The position numbers and the translations under genes were made by a program. Under the pieces are notes generated by a model. That model did no database searches and was not told the DNA's origin. It saw only the letters and a program-made list of their open reading frames with translations. DNA of 64,000 nt from Arabidopsis thaliana. Lineage: Eukaryota > Streptophyta > Magnoliopsida > Brassicales > Brassicaceae. Where the stretch lies: positions 11,401,151-11,465,150 of the forward strand of contig NC_003071.7 of NCBI RefSeq assembly GCF_000001735.4, in the 5' to 3' direction. Below, piece by piece: positions 61,177 through 64,000 of the stretch. The number at the start of each line of letters is the position of its first letter. Position 1 is the first letter of the stretch.

Positions 61177-64000
61177 TCAAGGATGCGAAGGCGGAGGAGG
61201 AGCGGTAAGAGCGTAAGTGAGACTGTTGGATGAGTTCTCAATAAAGCCAGCCACCCCTGCCGCTGATTGTGTGTTTGATGGCAGGAACAAGTCATGCTTT
61301 TGGTCTTTATATGCACTCCACACCTGTGACAGATTCATATGAGTTTTTTTAACAACAGAGAACTACTATGTTGAACAAGACTTTATTCCTAGTGTTTCAA
61401 TATCACAACTTACTTCTGACGCGTCAAGTATCTCACGCACTTTTGAGCAATGTGCTCCTTCTGTTGCAAAACCATGCAATACCTGAGACATATATTAATT
61501 ATTTCATCATTCACATGTGTAACACACATAACAAACATCTCGCTAACAAATTCAACACTAACCTCAACTGCAAGTACCCGCCCGATTGATGCTTCCGATT
61601 CATTCCATTTCATGTGAGAACTGAGCCCATACCTACCCCCCGTCCTCCAGTCAAGCAGCCCAAGAAGAACCTCAATGAGACCAACCCTACCAATTTTCAC
61701 AATCATTTGTATCAGACAATTAGATATATCTCACCCAAATCCACTTCTTCTAAACGACTATTTTCCACAATTTTATTCTGTAACTAGGTACTGTCAGATT
61801 AACACTTCAGCAGTCTTAACAGAGTTTTGCAGTTAGAGATAATTAAGATGTGAGCACCCGTCAGCTTGAGTACCAAAGACATTATCATATAGTAACATGA
61901 TTACTCACTTTAGACCCTGCGCAACAAGCGCATCTCTGGCCCGATTTCCAGCAACAACAACACGCTTAAGTGTCTCGAGTGCTAAAATGCTTCCACCAAG
62001 CCATCCTATTGCTTTCATGAGAAGTGGAACCACCTGGTGTTTAATCAACTTAAGAGTCATTATACATGTCATAGGTAACACCAACAACTAGTTTCCATTT
62101 TTAACAGCGTGTGGTAGAGTAGGAGGAGAGAAATAGAGTAGAGAACCTGTGCATTTCCAGCACTAGTTGCAGCCATTGCTTCAGCACATGTGGTACTAGC
62201 TGCAAGTTGATGAAGCACACGTAAACAACTAAGGCGCACACGTTCTTGAGGGGTTTGCCCAGGTAGACTTGAGGGATCAGTAGACTCATTCACTCCATCA
62301 GAGCCAATTTCTTCAGCCTTCACTTCGCCAGAAGACATTGTTTCCCGCCTCCCCTCATATGCCACAGCAGCGACAAGTTTTGGGACATACCCAAGATGTC
62401 CAATGTGATCTGCAAGTGCAGGATGCACACGCAACAAAGAAACCAATGCAGCAGAGAGAAGGAGAGGGAGCTCAGGGTCAACAGGATGTTGTTCGTAATG
62501 TGTTGCGGCCATTGCTGACAAATACTGATCCAGCAGTCCTTCCAAGAATCGTTTTGGATTTCTCAGAGGAAATTTTGGATCTTTTAAGAAACGCCTGACA
62601 TAGATTCCACCAACCTAGAGAGAAAAATTTCATCAATAATTATGCTTCCACTTAAAGGAACTCTTTCCCTGCTGCTCTGATTCATATATAGGGTTAAATA
62701 AATAAAATAACCTGTGGCTCGTCTCTCATTTCTTGTTGACCAGCTGACTGCTCTGGTACATCCCATTCAATAACAGAACCCTTCTGTTGTTCACGATAAA
62801 TATCTGATGCCATGGTTGCAATCTGTGCGGATAAAGATGCTGCCATTGCTGGTGTCCACACAAGTTCTGGAGTCTCAGTGGTCCGCTCAAGTGCATGGAC
62901 AACAGCCTCCCCAGGTCCATCACGAATTATAGATACAAGACCGTCAGGAAGGAATCTCACAAGTGTGATAGCAACTCTAGGCCCATGCATTGGTTGTGCG
63001 ACGAGCTTCCCCAACAAAGAAGCCGCTGCAGCTCTTTGCTGCAAGGGAATTTCTTCTGCACAAGACCATTTTGTGTCATTGATTCCACTTTATGTAATCA
63101 GAAAGCCAATGGGAGAAGAAAAAGAGTTGAGAATGATTACTTTGCAAAGGCAATAAAAGTTCCAGAATGTATACTACTCCACCATGTTTTGCAGCAGCCC
63201 AAGCAAGTTCTGGTGTGCTTGCCAAAGCATAAAGAACATGGAGAGCACCCTCGCGAAAAGAAGGTGCAGAATGAAGCATTTGTAAGAGGAGAAGAAGACT
63301 AGATCCATCAGATACCATCGTCTCCAAGCAAGGAGCATAAGCTGTTAACCGAGAGAGGACATTGAGGCAGAGTTTTGGAATATCTGTTTTTGATGCAATG
63401 GCCACAGAAAAACATTCAAAGAGAGGTAACAATCTCTCCTTAGACGAAAACACTGAAGCCAGATCTGGATACTTTGTAAGCAAGTTCTACAAAAAACGCA
63501 AAGAAAAGGTTAGGCATGCTATTATTTGATATCTACACATTCACATGCGCCAGATAATTACCTGAAGAGCAGTCAATCCTAATTGGAGGTGATCAATCAG
63601 AAAACATTCTTCGTTCTTCATCCCCTCAGATGATGGCTGATGATCGGAATGTTCTTCAATCAACGACGGTTCTGCGACGCTACTTTGAAGCTCTGGAGTA
63701 TCATTAGATGAGTTTCTGTCTTCGATCAAATTTTGGTCCTCGGAAACAGAGGGCAACTCAGTATGCACTAATGATGATATAAAGTCGATTAGGGCATTGC
63801 AGAATGATTCTGGTTCACTGATCTCTGAGTCGGGTTGATCATTATAGACCTTCAAGTAAACATTGCCAACAAAGACCTCTTTTGACAGTGCGTCATACGA
63901 AAAAGATTGAGCATTTTTCAGATCATATGAACCATCAGGGCACTGGCAGGCGCGTTGTTCATCCACAAAATTTAAAAGCTCTGATCGAGTTGCAGAGTTC
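61177..64000 (-). CDS. GRV2: GRV2 / RME-8 DnaJ protein, C-terminal about 686 residues (gene continues past 64000)
   Basis: Very large peripheral endosomal protein (DnaJ-domain RME-8 family), needed for late-endosome function, vacuolar sorting and shoot gravitropism. Only the 3' part is present. Exons (minus) are 63562-64000 (cut by the window edge), 63141-63486, 62712-63055, 62147-62614, 61909-62033, 61563-61686, 61414-61482 and 61177-61323, all in phase. ARM-like helical repeats are visible, such as AAAASLLGKLVAQPMHGPRV, LVSIIRDGPGEAVVHALERT and SCLRVLHQLAASTTCAEAMA. The tail includes IEVLLGLLDWRTGGRYGLSS and ends in a proline-rich ALTAPPPPSHP. The DnaJ domain lies outside the window. Assignment rests on recalled GRV2 sequence and gene order. 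Confidence 0.93.

Overview
This window reads as plant nuclear DNA. It is AT-rich, with short GT-AG introns, long intergenic AT tracts and families such as a mitotic cyclin B, P-class PPR, F-box/FBD, type I MADS-box, PP2 lectin and non-specific phospholipase C. The protein sequences and their order match what I remember of Arabidopsis thaliana chromosome 2, from CYCB1;4 to GRV2 (roughly AT2G26760 to AT2G26890). That placement is recall, not a search. Exon borders were built by hand from splice sites and reading phase. For the well-known genes the total lengths came out as expected (CYCB1;4 387, SCAB1 496, CEK4 374, NPC2 514 residues).

Layout. 1-8970: cyclin CYCB1;4 (+) with mitotic MSA-type promoter motifs, a duplicated fragment of its own 3' end, then the actin-binding protein SCAB1 (-). 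8975-22448: a 35-exon gene for the proteasome adaptor ECM29 (+). 23181-26519: a small, apparently unrecognised three-exon gene (-) and an intronless PPR gene (-). 26875-31140: a decayed RNase H fragment of a non-LTR element, then HMG-CoA lyase (-). 32096-34928: a tandem repeat and a family-16 methyltransferase (-) that carries a GC-AG intron and what looks like a U12-type AT-AA intron. 36658-41965: PP2-A3 (+), an AIG1 GTPase fused to a PP2 lectin domain, flanked by a direct duplication of the methyltransferase 5' end. 42449-47721: ethanolamine/choline kinase CEK4/EMB1187 (+), convergent with the chloroplast Holliday-junction resolvase MOC1 (-). 48219-52434: two F-box genes (-). 54463-59871: a small secreted cysteine-rich peptide (-), NPC2 (-) and a MADS gene (AGL41-like, -) with a reading-frame break. 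61177-64000: the 3' end of GRV2/RME-8 (-), which runs off the window.

The genes are independently transcribed; there is no operon logic. Two act in phospholipid metabolism (CEK4, NPC2), one in proteasome function (ECM29), two probably in ubiquitin ligases (the F-box proteins), two in organelles (MOC1, PPR), and HMG-CoA lyase in leucine breakdown. The main novelty candidates are the small spliced gene at 23181-23962, the AT-AA intron, and the recent rearrangement around PP2-A3.
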